Below, one piece after another: positions 47,528-58,388 of a stretch of DNA of 64,000 nt. The stretch covers positions 1,302,001 to 1,366,000 of the forward strand of contig CP099840.1 of the NCBI GenBank assembly GCA_030062745.1, given 5' to 3'. The notes under the pieces are model-generated. The model was given only the letters and a program-made list of their open reading frames with translations. It made no database searches and had not been told where the DNA came from. Origin of the DNA: Capitulum mitella (taxonomy: Eukaryota > Arthropoda > Thecostraca > Pollicipedomorpha > Pollicipedidae). Every line of letters starts with the position of its first letter. Position 1 is the first letter of the stretch. The position numbers and the translations under genes are program-made.

Positions 47528-47539
47528 CAGGAGCTTCAT
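47528..47539 (-). CDS. Cuticle gene 3, 12-nt first coding exon (MKLL)
   Basis: ATGAAGCTCCTG with donor GTAAGTGACG. The 783-bp intron matches gene 2 in length and sequence. Phase 0. Confidence 0.87.
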
Positions 47540-47591
47540 GTTGAGACCTACGGCTTGTGAAAGTGCACACCATAGTTAGGAGGCGTCCGGG

Positions 47592-47598
47592 TTTTATA
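47592..47598 (-). promoter_or_regulatory. TATA box of cuticle gene 3
   Basis: TATAAAA on the minus strand, 53 bp upstream of the ATG, the same spacing as gene 2. Flanks GGTCTGAAGATG and CCCGGACGCC are shared. Confidence 0.8.
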
Positions 47599-48071
47599 CA
47601 TCTTCAGACCGCTTCAGCTTGACATTAGAACCAGTTTCTGGGGGCGTGCCATCTGAGTCGGCCCATTATTGTTTTGGTGGCCGTCAAACGGTTCGGCTGA
47701 GGCTTTCGATGGGCGCGGTCTGCTCTGAGCTTTGGAAACACTTGGATATTTTTCAGGCTAAAAATCACATAACATTGTGAATAGTTTTCCCGTTGCCCTT
47801 TTGAAAATGTCGATGTTGCTCGGTTTGTTTGTTGTGAATTAGGTCGTCTGCCTCTTGGGCTCAAGCTTCGGTGTCCAGTGACAAGTCTTGTCTCTCGTCG
47901 GGCGTCAGTTATTCGTCTGTTACTCGATTAGACGTGGAGTTGAACGTCCGTCCAGTCTACGTAGCAATATACAAAATATTACCCTCCATTTGGGATCACT
48001 AGCCTTGTACATCCCACAGATATTGCTTGCGTTCAATGGATTTGGTTTGACGTGGTAGCTAAAAATATTAA

Positions 48072-49286
48072 CCCGCGCACGACCGTCGGTCCGTTTCGAA
48101 CATGGGCGACTGGGGGGGGGGGGGGGGGTTGGCCGCCCCCCTAACCCACGAACAGTTGGTCGCACGATAAAAATAAGCACACAGTTGGAAAGCTTGTGAC
48201 GAGTAGAGCTCGAAACTGGTCTTATTTTTAGTTTTAGATAATATGTAAGCAATTTTACGCCCTATATATGTTTTCTCATAGCCAACTGCATGAGACCGAG
48301 AAATGGCCTGAATCTCAAGGGCTGTGACTAAAAACGCATGGGTAAAGGCACCAGCGCACAAGTAAAGGTTTGCGGATGCCGATACACGTCTAATTTCCCA
48401 GATTTGTTCAATATATACGCCGAAACGTTGAGTTAAAGACACGGCATTTCTCGCGGCAGCTGTAGGCGTGCGCCGCTGCCATATGCGGTAACAAATTGAC
48501 AGAAACTAATTATAGCGTTCCTTTATTTTCGCGAAAAAAGACGATCTATGTATATTTTATTTATCTTAGTGGCCCTTGTGATGGTTTTTCATGCTTAAAT
48601 TTGGGAAAATTGATTAGTTACCAATCTACACAATTGGCGGAGCTTTATTCGCGAGAGCCTGTTCATTTCCAAAATATGCTATTTTTGAAACTTTTTGAGG
48701 TTCCTAGTATTACTTACGTCTGTGTAAGCTAGTTCTGCCATTTTCTACCCGTTCTGAGTAATTCATCGCCGATTGTGACGATAGTACATTTTGGCTCACT
48801 ACAGTTATTCGTGACCTGATCTCAGGTCAATGGCTGGAAGTCATTGATACTTTGCCCAATGACGGTAACTAGATGTCTGCTTCACTCCACACTAAAAATG
48901 TTATGAAATCTTCCGTCAATTTCCGAAAAAAACCACGACATGTGTAAAAAATAGGCTTGACCTTAGGTCAATGACCCGGAAAATTCCGAAAAATCTGAGA
49001 TAGCAAATTTGTTGCATCTATCACGTCCACTAATCCCTTAAAGTGTTATTGAGATATCTTGTTTTGCGAAGAAGTTAGAGGGCGCTAAACTTTTTTGACA
49101 TAGGTCTGTTTGAACTGACCTAGGTCAAGCACCTTACCTCGCCTGAGATCAAAATTTTGACACGAGATGTAAGAATGATGAAGCAAAAGGTACACAAAGT
49201 TTCGTGGCTCTGTATTTGTTGGTTCTCTCGCAGTCCCAGAAAAAGCTCGGGGGGGGGCAGTCAACTGCCCCCCAGCCGGGGACGGG
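48072..49286 (-). mobile_element. TTAA-flanked non-autonomous element, family 2, copy 2 (complete)
   Basis: Begins CCCGCGCACGACCGTCGG and ends CCGGGGACGGG, with TTAA at 48068-48071 and 49287-49290. The length is 1215 bp. It is the reverse complement of 17125-18327. The unoccupied site in duplication copy A reads AATATTAATTTCAGTTGGG (TTAA at 37410-37413), which gives exact borders. The terminal repeat is short (CCCG); a G17 run lies near 48113. No transposase. Confidence 0.9.
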
Positions 49287-51281
49287 TTAATTTCAACTGG
49301 ATTTTTCATATAAACGAGAAATGTACTTCAGACGAATCCATACATTTAACGGAAGTCAGAAACTGTTCTGAAACAAGTCATACTTGTCACAAAACAAAGT
49401 TTTTTGCCAGCCTCTAAGGAATAAATTTCAGGTCGATGCAACCAAGTGTTTCTCAAAACATCTTACTTCACTATAAGCCAGTTTCAAAAGCATCATACTC
49501 ATCACGTCGCGAATGAAGACCAGCTAAGTTTCTGATAAGCAGCTTTCGAACACTTTTAGGAGCATATATCAAACCGGAGGCAACGGCGATATAAGTCACT
49601 TCAGGCACACGAAAAGGATGTGTTAAAAGGCGTTTAATGCGATGTGTTAGGTTACAGATGAGCCTAACTTCAGTTTTCTTGGTTTACCCTTATTTTTGTT
49701 CCAGTAAATGTAGCAATGGATTTTTCTCAGCTATGTTTCCAGAAGGAGGGCGAGGGAGGAGGAGAAGCCGAGAAAATGCCTCCCAACCTGAAAAAGTAGC
49801 ACGTTGTGTTTGTTAAATCAACCCGATCTGATGGCTTCATGATGGGAATAGTTTGCCGAATTCTGATACCTGGCGTTTGGGCTTGATAAAGAGTAGACTT
49901 CAACTCAATCGAGACTGGAGGCTTGCTCGACAAGCACCTGATGGGGCGTCTCAAGCAAAGCATTTCACTGGAGTCCCAGATCTATTTACATCGTTTTACG
50001 GCAATTGCAGAGGGCTATGTCCTTGGTCGTCACGGCGGTGCGTTTTATTTGGATGTTTCGCTACATCTCCTCCGAGTGCGTTCCAAAGTCAGTTGGAGCT
50101 GGCAACGTCGCCATGGCGGCTACGCTTTCGTGGACGCTCGGGCCAAATTTAGGAAACACTAAAGCAAAGTTCAGGAAAAGTAAGGAAAAGAACGTCGTGC
50201 ATGAATGGACGATTCTCCGTTTGTCCTCTGCCGTTCGCAATATTTTCCAAGACAACGGAAGGGATGCAGTCGATCCCTTTCCTCACAATAAAGCACTTTG
50301 TCCCGTTTGACAAGGGACCTGAGCTACAACAAGCGACAAGGCCAGAGAAGACGGATGAGGCTTCAGACCAGCGTGGTAAGCGCTCGCGTCAATGCGCAGG
50401 GTGCACCGGAACTGTCCGAGCAGATGATTTGTGGGCATGTGTTCACAAATGTTACATATTCCTGATCCTGTCTCTCCGCCAGCAAAATGTCATGTTTTCT
50501 CCATAACCTTCGGATGTGGCGAAATTTGGGGAATGCTTTCGGGGTGCACGGGAACAAAAAGATCGTCAAAATGTCGAATGCCCGTCGAATTCTGGAGAGA
50601 AAGTGGTAATTGGTAGCTTTTTCTACCCAAGTCTTTTTCTGTACGGCTTGTTCTGTCAGTCTCCAAATGCGGGTGATGTCACTGAATTTTTGGGAAGAAA
50701 ATGGACGGACGGCAGAACTTGAATGCCGACTGTGAGACTGTCAAAGGCAGGGTAGGAAAGATGCCAATTTTAAAAAGTATGTGGGCCAAAGAGTGTCTCT
50801 GGGACTAACATATATTGCGTTTATAACAACATATCTGGCATATATAGCATGCATAGTACTGTAACAGCATAGATGTCAGCATTCAAAACAACAAGGAGTC
50901 GTCTACATGTCTTGGTATTAAATGATCCACATACATTATCGGTGGACGCTTTCAGCCGTGGATTGAAACGGTATTCATTGTCGTAAAAACCACAAGTCTG
51001 GAACCATCCTCATAAAAAGACAGCAGGGAAGTTATTTACATGTTTTTAGGGTCTAGGCTAGATGACCGTAGGCATTCCAGTCATCCTTAAAGTCATCACA
51101 GAGTCTCGTCACATCCACACAGAAAAACCGGCCCACCTTGCGCCTCCCTGTAACGTTTACAGTTACCGCCGTCCGATATATATCAATTACCAACGGTCGC
51201 TGTCACCACAGAATAGGGCGTGAACGGGAGGTCAGCCACCTGCGGACGGCCACTGGTTGACATGGCAAGGACGACGCGGCG

Positions 51282-51288
51282 TATAAAA
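51282..51288 (+). promoter_or_regulatory. TATA box of cuticle gene 4
   Basis: TATAAAA, 56 bp upstream of the ATG (51345). The promoter from about 51080 to the ATG is shared with gene 1 in inverted orientation. Its distal part is also left at the end of copy A (about 38790-38880). Confidence 0.82.
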
Positions 51289-51344
51289 CTATCACCGCAG
51301 CCCGAGACGGCATCACAGCCACTCCTCATACTCGACGCAGAAAC

Positions 51345-51356
51345 ATGAAATTCCTG
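51345..51356 (+). CDS. Cuticle gene 4, 12-nt first coding exon (MKFL)
   Basis: ATGAAATTCCTG with donor GTGAGAGAAG. The 796-bp intron is 523 bp longer than in gene 1 because of extra sequence at about 51367-51883. Phase 0. Confidence 0.87.
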
Positions 51357-51366
51357 GTGAGAGAAG

Positions 51367-51883
51367 ACTACAACAATTGCCCTCCTCACGTAAAGTCGCA
51401 GCACTTCTGACGTTGCCGCTTAAATAATGATGGGTTCCAAGCACAATGGCTGGGTATCTACGCATTTCCGCTGCCCTTAGCGTTGCTTCTTTCTGACGCA
51501 AATTACAGTGCCCTTATTTCTATGTTGAGTGAGATGTAAACATGATTCCCTGATAAATATAGGCAAAAATAGGGAACGCAGTTGTCAATTTTGCATCCAT
51601 TTTGTTGTCTTTGGAATTCGTTGGCCTCTTCTGTCTCTCTAAAAGGAAACAGAGAGCCTCTGTGAACGGGACTAGACTAGAACTAGACCTAAGCTTTACA
51701 ATTCGTTGAGCAATGTTTATTTCTTTCCAGTCTCACTCAAGCCTGGTATTTAGACTTTGTGATAGATGTAATGCGTCATGTAGTTCTCTTCCACATGCAC
51801 TTCAGCGCATTTATTCATGGCACGTTTTTCACAACTGGAGATGAACTTGATACTACGGGGGCCAAATGACTAGGTTTCCTTTT
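51367..51883. other. Extra intronic sequence in cuticle gene 4
   Basis: Gene 1's intron passes directly from GTGAGAGAAG to CTTTTGGCGTCGCTTCTTGA. In gene 4 about 520 bp separates the same two blocks. No terminal repeats or coding content were recognised, so it may be an insertion in gene 4 or a deletion in gene 1. Confidence 0.6.
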
Positions 51884-52152
51884 GGCATCGCTTCTTGATA
51901 CAACAAACACCGAACTGGTATCTTGGTCCGTCGTAACATACAAAATACATGCTCAGCGTACGTTATCTTTGTCGTGTCTTCGAAAATCTGTGTTGATGGT
52001 ATGTTGGATTTTGGGGAGATTTTACACCCTTCACATTTCGCACAATTTATAAAATTCGTGAACGTCGCTTTAGCACCTGAGTTATGAACTCGTTTGCGAT
52101 TTGTGTCGGGCACATGTCGACAGTCTGTGTTACACTACTTTTGCCCTTTCAG

Positions 52153-52926
52153 ATTGTGCTGGCGTGCGCCGCGGCTTGCAGCGCCCAGCTTCTCAGCAAT
52201 CTCGGCTGGAATGGTCTCAACAGCTGGAACATGGGCATGGGCCGCACCATCATGGGTCATGGCATGATCACCAACATGAACGCCATGGCCGCCCCCATGA
52301 TGAGAAGCACAATGATGGGCGCCGCTGGAGCTCCCATGATGAGGGCGGTCGGTGCCCCCATGATGACGACTATGGCAGCTCCGATGATGAAGACTTTCGC
52401 TGCCCCCATGATGAAGACCATGGCCGCTCCCATGATGAAAACCACGATGATGGGCGCGATCGGAGCTCCCATGATGGCCGGGATCGCTGCCCCTATGATG
52501 AGGAGCATGGCTGCGCCCATGGCGACGCCTGTCGGCCACGCCTTCAGTTACAACGACGGCATGTCCGTCCGTGAGGAGAAGTCTCTCCACGGTGTGACCA
52601 AGGGCGCCTACAGCTACATCGACGGCAACGGCAAGATGCAGACGGTGCGCTACAAGGCCGACGCCAACGGCTTCAGGGCGGAGGGCACCAACCTGCCCGT
52701 GATGAATCTGGCTGCGCCGATGCCCGTCGACGACACGCCCGAGGTGAAGGCAGCCAAGGCCGAGTTCATGGCCAAGTTCCGTGCTGCCGAGCGTGGCGAG
52801 CGTAAGAGGCGTGCTATCGTGTTCGGCCTGGGTCACACGCCGGCCGCCACTGCCCCTCTGCTGACCGCCGCTCCTCTGATCTCTCCTCTGCGCGCCGGTC
52901 TGGGAATGGGCCTTCTCGGCTGGTAA
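52153..52926 (+). CDS. Met-rich RR cuticle protein, gene 4, main exon (intact)
   Basis: The exon starts after TTGCCCTTTCAG and ends at TAA (52924-52926). With MKFL it gives 261 residues: signal peptide MKFLIVLACAAACSA, then QLLSNLGWNGLNSWNMGMGR. At ~41-130 eight or nine (A/G)APMM units alternate with R/K, T, S and G. AFSYNDGMSVREEKSLHG follows, then the RR core at ~155-186 and a linker/dibasic/tail region of gene 2/3 type (FMAKFRAAERGERKRR, ending GLLGW). The front half and KMQ in the core match gene 1. From about codon GTC of PVDD (52726-52728) the DNA matches genes 2/3, so this is a recombinant gene. Alternative reading frames across the APMM array (both strands) are shadows of the repeat. 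The expected role is a secreted chitin-binding cuticle protein. Confidence 0.93.
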   Translation: MVLACAAACSAQLLSNLGWNGLNSWNMGMGRTIMGHGMITNMNAMAAPMMRSTMMGAAGAPMMRAVGAPMMTTMAAPMMKTFAAPMMKTMAAPMMKTTMMGAIGAPMMAGIAAPMMRSMAAPMATPVGHAFSYNDGMSVREEKSLHGVTKGAYSYIDGNGKMQTVRYKADANGFRAEGTNLPVMNLAAPMPVDDTPEVKAAKAEFMAKFRAAERGERKRRAIVFGLGHTPAATAPLLTAAPLISPLRAGLGMGLLGW

Positions 52927-53828
52927 ACGTCGACGTCGATGAGCGTCAGTCTTTCCCGTCCACTGCGATGACAAAATGATGTTTTTCATAGTCCATTTCC
53001 CCTGTGATTTGTGCGCGTGGTAGGATTGTATGTTCAGATGCATGACTGACAAATATATGCGTTTTCGTAAACGTCGTTGAGTTATTCAACTCCATTCTAT
53101 CCCGATGACATCGGTTATATTTAAACTGATGGTTTCCAGTGAAAGAAACCGAGAGATTTCCTACGCAATGGGCAAATTGCTTGTCCAGCCTTCTGCCACT
53201 ATGACGGCATTCGACGTACAAAGGACGGTCAAATACTCCCGACACTGCGTACCATGAACACAGGCACTGTTAAGCTTCTGTTGGTCGCCGGCTGGAGAGG
53301 AAATTTCCCTTCGAAATGAATCAACGGAACCAGGGACTGAACCGCTTTCTCGCGATACATTTATCAACGGTTGGCATGACACAGACTGTTTGGGTTTCGA
53401 ACGATCTTGTTTCTAGAAGTCCTCTAGCTACGTACGTCAGCTCTCTTTTGCGATAAAGTCAGCTTTGGGTTTAGCGATGCACACAACTTTTAAAATCGCA
53501 CCCCGCCATCGACTCAGAATTGCTGCGGCTTTGGGTATCACAGCCATGGCTCGGCACGAAAAAGTCGACCGTCTGGAACATCTATTCCATGTATACATGA
53601 AATAGATGGTACATACACGAATACCAGCGAATAGTGCGATGTTATGTGTTAGACATACATATGCATACGAAGCCAAGGCACGTGTTTACGGACAGCAAAT
53701 GACGCTTAACAACGCACGGCTTCTTCGCCTACCACGCTAGTTGCTACACGTCTACGTTCAGTAAATGGCTCAGTGTTCTTTGTTAGAGAGCTGTATGCTT
53801 TTACATGCGTTCGGTCCCACTAGGTGCG
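52927..53828. other. 3' flank of cuticle gene 4, nothing recognised
   Basis: No similarity to the 3' flanks of genes 1-3 was visible past the stop codon, and no AATAAA within ~500 bp. Short ORFs without motifs. Confidence 0.4.
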
Positions 53829-53832
53829 TTAA

Positions 53833-55024
53833 CCCTATTCCTGGGAAGCCGCCCCCCTTTTTTTTTTTTTTTTTCCTTTTCCGGGTTTTTTAACGCAGCT
53901 TCACAAAACTTTGTCACTTTTCCTAGCTATTCCTTCTACGTGCTGTGACAAAATTTCAAAATTCTTCTTTGCTCAGGGGCGGAGTCAGGCAACGTTTTTG
54001 GGAGGCACCTCATGCCATTTTTGGCCATGTTAAGGGTAAAAGGAAAATGTCTGCCAAAAACAGAGTTTTTAAGATAGAACTTAGAACTTTATATGGATGT
54101 ATAGCTTAATAGTTGGGCCATGTGCAGATAAAATTTGTTCACCTGAGGTCATTTTACAAGGTCAGGTCAAGGTCAAAAGTCAAAATTTGTTTTTTCGCAA
54201 TAATTTCGGCGCTGTTTTTTTAAATGCCTTTCCCGGAATATACATAACGTAGAAGGGTGCCTTCTAATTGTGTACCAAGTTTCAGCTTGATATCAGGTCG
54301 GGTCACGGAGCTATGACCTAAAATGTCAGTGCGCGTACCCTATATCGCAATAGCCATAAAATGAATTCTTTGAAATAGAGTGAATTCAAATGATTGACAA
54401 CGTTTACAGATAATATTAAATGCACACGACATCATTCCAAGTGCCCCCCAGGGTCACTGGAGGTCATTTAAGGTCAAAGGTCACAAGTTGATGTGAGAAA
54501 CGTGTGACCATGACAGTTCCCCCTTTTTCATGTCCCTGGCACCGCCTATGCTAACATTATACAAACATTGTAATGCGATTTGTACTTCTTTAGTATAAGA
54601 TGACTAGCAGAAGCCCAAAAAGGGTGTTTGCCTCTTTTGTTCATTCAGTTGTTAGAAAACTAATCCTGTTTTTGGAACCCTGTGAACGCCCATGAATTTT
54701 CTCAAAATTTCAGATTTGTGGATCCATGGTAAAAGCCCTATCCATAATCTCTCGATTGATGCCAGTTTCATCGAAATCGGTCGATAAACAACGGAGTTAT
54801 AAGAAGTCCAGAAGTACCCCTTATTTTGACATTTTTGCCCCCCTGTATCCACAAATTTCAAAATTTTGAAAATTTCGTTTTATAAAAATGTAGTTCACGT
54901 CACGGCAAATCGATTGCCGTTTGTTGCGATGAAATCGGACAAGTAGTTCTCGAGATCTCATGGGGGGCCGAACCCGCCCCCCTGCCGGGAATCGGCCATA
55001 CCGTCTAGCCCTCCGGGAATAGGG
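53833..55024 (+). mobile_element. TTAA-flanked piggyBac-like MITE, family 1, copy c (full length)
   Basis: Starts CCCTATTCCTGGGAAGCCGC, ends CCTCCGGGAATAGGG, with TTAA at 53829-53832 and 55025-55028. The length is 1192 bp. Closely similar to copy b throughout, including the AGGTCAGGTCAAGGTCA block near 54160. A T20 run near 53859 replaces part of the sub-terminal G/C block. No coding content conserved with copy b. Confidence 0.9.
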
Positions 55025-55028
55025 TTAA

Positions 55029-55689
55029 GCTGTGTTATGTGAAACGGTTGTCTATGACCCAAAAACAGAATTTCGTTATTTGACCCGTGTGCTGTATTCA
55101 GTCAAGTGAGCAACACCGTTCTGCCAACTCTGACAGTTCGAAAAAGGAGTTTCCATTCGATCAGCAATCCTTGAAGCATCACCGGCTTTCAAAAAACTGT
55201 GATCATTGCAACATCAGGCCTTGCAAACATTCATTTGTTGTGTTTCATCCAACCACATGAACATTCCCGAAATTATAGAAGAACAAACAGAGACCACATG
55301 ACACAACTGACAATTTGAAACCTTCCAACATGCTTCGAGTTAAGCTTAAACCGCGTATGCATCCGAAGCCTACGGGGTGAAGTACACTTGCTATTCAATC
55401 TGTGGATAGGCGTGCGAACGGGACAGGACGGGTATTTTCCCACCTTTTTGTACGTTCAGTGTAAAATAAATTAATCAAAGCTGCATCAAACTTCATCAAT
55501 AATAAAAATTGACGAAAAGATGAAGAATATTGAAAATGGGTGTTTGGTAATAGAGATTTTTGGCGTTGCATGGAAAGAATATATAGACATATTTTGCGAT
55601 AACACACCATTTGAATCCCTTTTTTGGGGAGGGGGTGGGCGGAATCTGGCCCATACGCTTCAAATGCCACTGCCCAGCGCTTAGTACGG
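55029..55689. other. No supported gene
   Basis: AT-rich. The two overlapping minus ORFs at 55395-55705 carry no recognisable motif. Confidence 0.35.
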
Positions 55690-56095
55690 TTTGGGCAGAC
55701 ATCAAGGCAGGGTTACGGCACTCAAAGGTCGCGGGTCATCCGAGTGGAAAGCAGCACCGTACACCCACGCGGTAAGCATCAAACAAAATGAAAATAACTA
55801 AATGTCAAAAATGGGCCTTCGATGACAAGGACGATGCAATGCTACATGCAAAGAATGTGCAAATGTACAAACACAATTTCCCCAGGTGGACCATTTTTAT
55901 CCGGATTTCTTTGGGGTCCAACTCACTGTGTCACCGATCCTTGTCACGCCGCTTCCGCGAATCGCATTTTTCGCGAATCGCATAATCAGAGACGTATTTT
56001 GGGCAAGCCTAAAGGGCAGGGCGACGACACTCAAAGGTCCCCGGGTCACCCGTACGGAAAAGATCATTCTAAATCCACGCGGTAAACAGGGGGTG
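55690..56095. repeat. Direct repeat of about 105 bp, 300 bp apart
   Basis: 55690-55790 and 55990-56095 share GGGCA(A/G)...GGCAGGG, ACTCAAAGGTC, GGGTCA(T/C)CCG and CCACGCGGTAA in the same order and orientation. Probably a local duplication or two copies of a short dispersed repeat. Confidence 0.65.
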
Positions 56096-56221
56096 AAAAC
56101 AACTACTGATTTCCGCTCATCGGTGAGGCCCCAGTAGCCCCGATTACAGTTGCCCGTCGGCGTCAAATGCCATTGGCAGGCGGCGGGGTTTGCCCAGTCT
56201 GCAGCCGTCGCCGGCGCTACG

Positions 56222-56270
56222 ATGACCCCGCTGAACTCGCTGGTGGTGTTGGCGCTGCTCTCCATGACGC
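56222..56270 (+). CDS. Candidate first exon: signal peptide
   Basis: ATG at 56222 opens MTPLNSLVVLALLSMT and the exon ends at a near-consensus donor (ACGC|GTGAGT). This is a short start with a compact hydrophobic core, as expected for a signal peptide cut by an intron in phase 1. It lies in a GC-rich patch (56150-56370) that stands out from its surroundings. No TATA box was seen. A phase-compatible acceptor follows at 60574 (see the exon at 60575), but the pairing is inferred; the real partner could be elsewhere. Confidence 0.4.
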
Positions 56271-58388
56271 GTGAGTACCGCGCCCTCGCCGAGACGGCCG
56301 CTCGAGGCGGGCGCGTCAGGTGGCTCGAGGTCTCGTCGGGAGCTTTGCTTGGGGTCGATGGTGCGACTGGCTGAGAAGCGACGCCTCACGCAGCCGTGGG
56401 GTAGCCAGAATGGGTGACGAGGTCCTAAGAGCGCTTTTTTCTCTCCTTCCATTTTACGTGTTTGTTGTTTGCAGTTTCGGTACACGGCCGTGGGCAGCGA
56501 GAGGGAGGGCGATGTGTCAGGGGTCAAAAAATGGATCGCAGGCGTCCTTTTACGGCCTCTTTTACCGACGTCAAACCCACGCTTCGTCACGAGTTGTTTG
56601 GTCACTCGTCATGTCACGGCAGTGACTTTGGTCAAAAGGCCGAAAGTCGGTCGGCATTCCGAAGCTGAAGGCGTATCCGTATAGCGAGGAAATTAGCTTG
56701 TGTTCCGCTTAACGTTGTTTTCACGCGGGAAGGCGAGTTGGCCCCCTCCGGGAGGTTTCCCGGCGCCAAACCGAACCGTTTGCGTTATCGCGTTAAAACT
56801 GGACAATCGTTGCTATGTATCTCTTGCACATATTATATGAAATTTAAAACCCTTACAAAGAACACGAGAAGCTCCAGCAGGCGTTTCTGGGATGTATGTC
56901 AGAGCATTTTGTTGCGATTAAACACGCGCTTGTTCGTTTAGATATTGGTGCTGTAAGCCAATATTTAACGATTTCTGTTGCCAGCATTTGATGGCTGACC
57001 AGCCGCATCGTCTAAAAAAATGTTTGGAGGTCGCCAAGGGCGGATGCATGGAATACCATAGGGAGAATGTACACGCATACAACTGCATAAATGCAACATC
57101 ATGTGTAAATGGGTTCTGCGTGCTGAAAACAAGGCATGGCTTGACGAGAAAACGTTTTTAAATAAACATCAGCTCCGGACGCGCGCTCATCTCCGGGGGA
57201 ATGCCAGGGCTCAGCTCAGCTCCGGGGAATACCAGGCACTGTATTCCCCCGGAGCTGATATTACTGACACACCTCGCACTGTCATCCGCAACCTGTTATT
57301 ACTGTGAGGTTCTTACTACCTACTTTCCCATTAATGTCACCCACTACTTCGAGGGGGCCAATGGTCCAGTAATAAAGGTCCAATCATAAACCTTGACGAC
57401 GAGATAAGGGTTATAGTAAGAACATGAATAAGGACCAAGGGCTGAGCCAGGTGCGTACATTTAGGAGGCTCAGACTTCGATCCACACCAAGCAATAATTT
57501 ACATTACTGACCAACCCAACAGTGACATTTACGCAAAAAAAAACGTATACAACATATATTTCGGCAACAGGATGGCAAATTTTCGATTTTTTTTATTGCA
57601 GCTCATTTAATCTTTTCCCATTATTTGGTTCATTGGAAGCATACCCGGGGATTTTTAACAAAACTGAACAATATTTAGAGGTCGCGCATCGGCCCTGAAA
57701 ATGTTAGTTTTTGATCAAATTAAGATCATTATCAACGTCTTACTGAATTAAGATAGTTGATCACGTAGAAGCATTTTCTGAGTCCTTCTGTTAAAAAAAG
57801 ACGCCTCATGTACGTCCTAACTTATTAGGATACGTGGTTCAGAAGTTACACCCATCTGGAAGCTGACCTGTATTCCAGTTACGCACCTGCGCGTGGCCTT
57901 GTGCCGAAAACAAAAATATCACCTCTAGAAACCATCAGAGGGTGACATGATGTTGCTATTACACCAGGAGTGCTGGGCATCTACTTACTGAAATTATTTG
58001 CGAGGTGTGCCGCCCTCGCACCTCCGAGCTTGCATGCGCCTCTGCGCGCCGTGAGCGGGTTGTGCTATATGTCGTCGGCGGCGGAAGCGGCGGCGTTGAT
58101 CGGCCGGGGAGGCTGAGTGGGACTGTGGGAGACTGGCGGTGACCGCTGGACCTCGAAATAGTGGGTAGGAGTAATGGGATAAATAGGTAGTTGGATCTCA
58201 CAGTAATAACACGTTGCGGGAGACAGTGCGAGATGTGTCGCCCTGGTACTCCTCCGGAGATGAGCGCGCGTCCGGTGGCGGCGGCCTGCGACATCAGTTT
58301 GCTCGCGTCAGTCCAGTTTTGCAACCTGTTCGTGTGGGGTGGGGTATGTGCGGGTCTGTTAAAAACTTAGGCGATTGGTACTTGTCTG
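56271..58388. other. Non-coding or intron; hairpin at 57217-57257
   Basis: No supported gene. At 57217-57257 CAGCTCCGGGGAATAC and GTATTCCCCCGGAGCTG form a hairpin with one bulged base and an 8-nt loop. A related half-copy (CTCCGGGGGAATGCC) precedes it at about 57191. Confidence 0.45.

Larger units (their letters stand above)
40235..51150. repeat. Segmental duplication, copy B (contains cuticle gene 3)
   Basis: Collinear with 32245-38885 but interrupted by three insertions (41267-42528, 42625-43482, 48072-49286) plus smaller differences. Unlike A, at its right end it runs on into the promoter and body of cuticle gene 4. The non-genic ORFs are mostly not shared with A. Confidence 0.85.

Noticed and set aside
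52135-53052. 305-codon minus-strand ORF over cuticle gene 4, and similar antisense ORFs over genes 1-3
   Set aside because: Antisense shadows of the GC-rich APMM and RR coding sequence; they lack signal peptides and splice signals, while the sense reading has both.
53290-53350. GGGACTGAACCGC resembling a reverse tRNA T arm
   Set aside because: Stem pairing fails and there is no tRNA-like 5' half.
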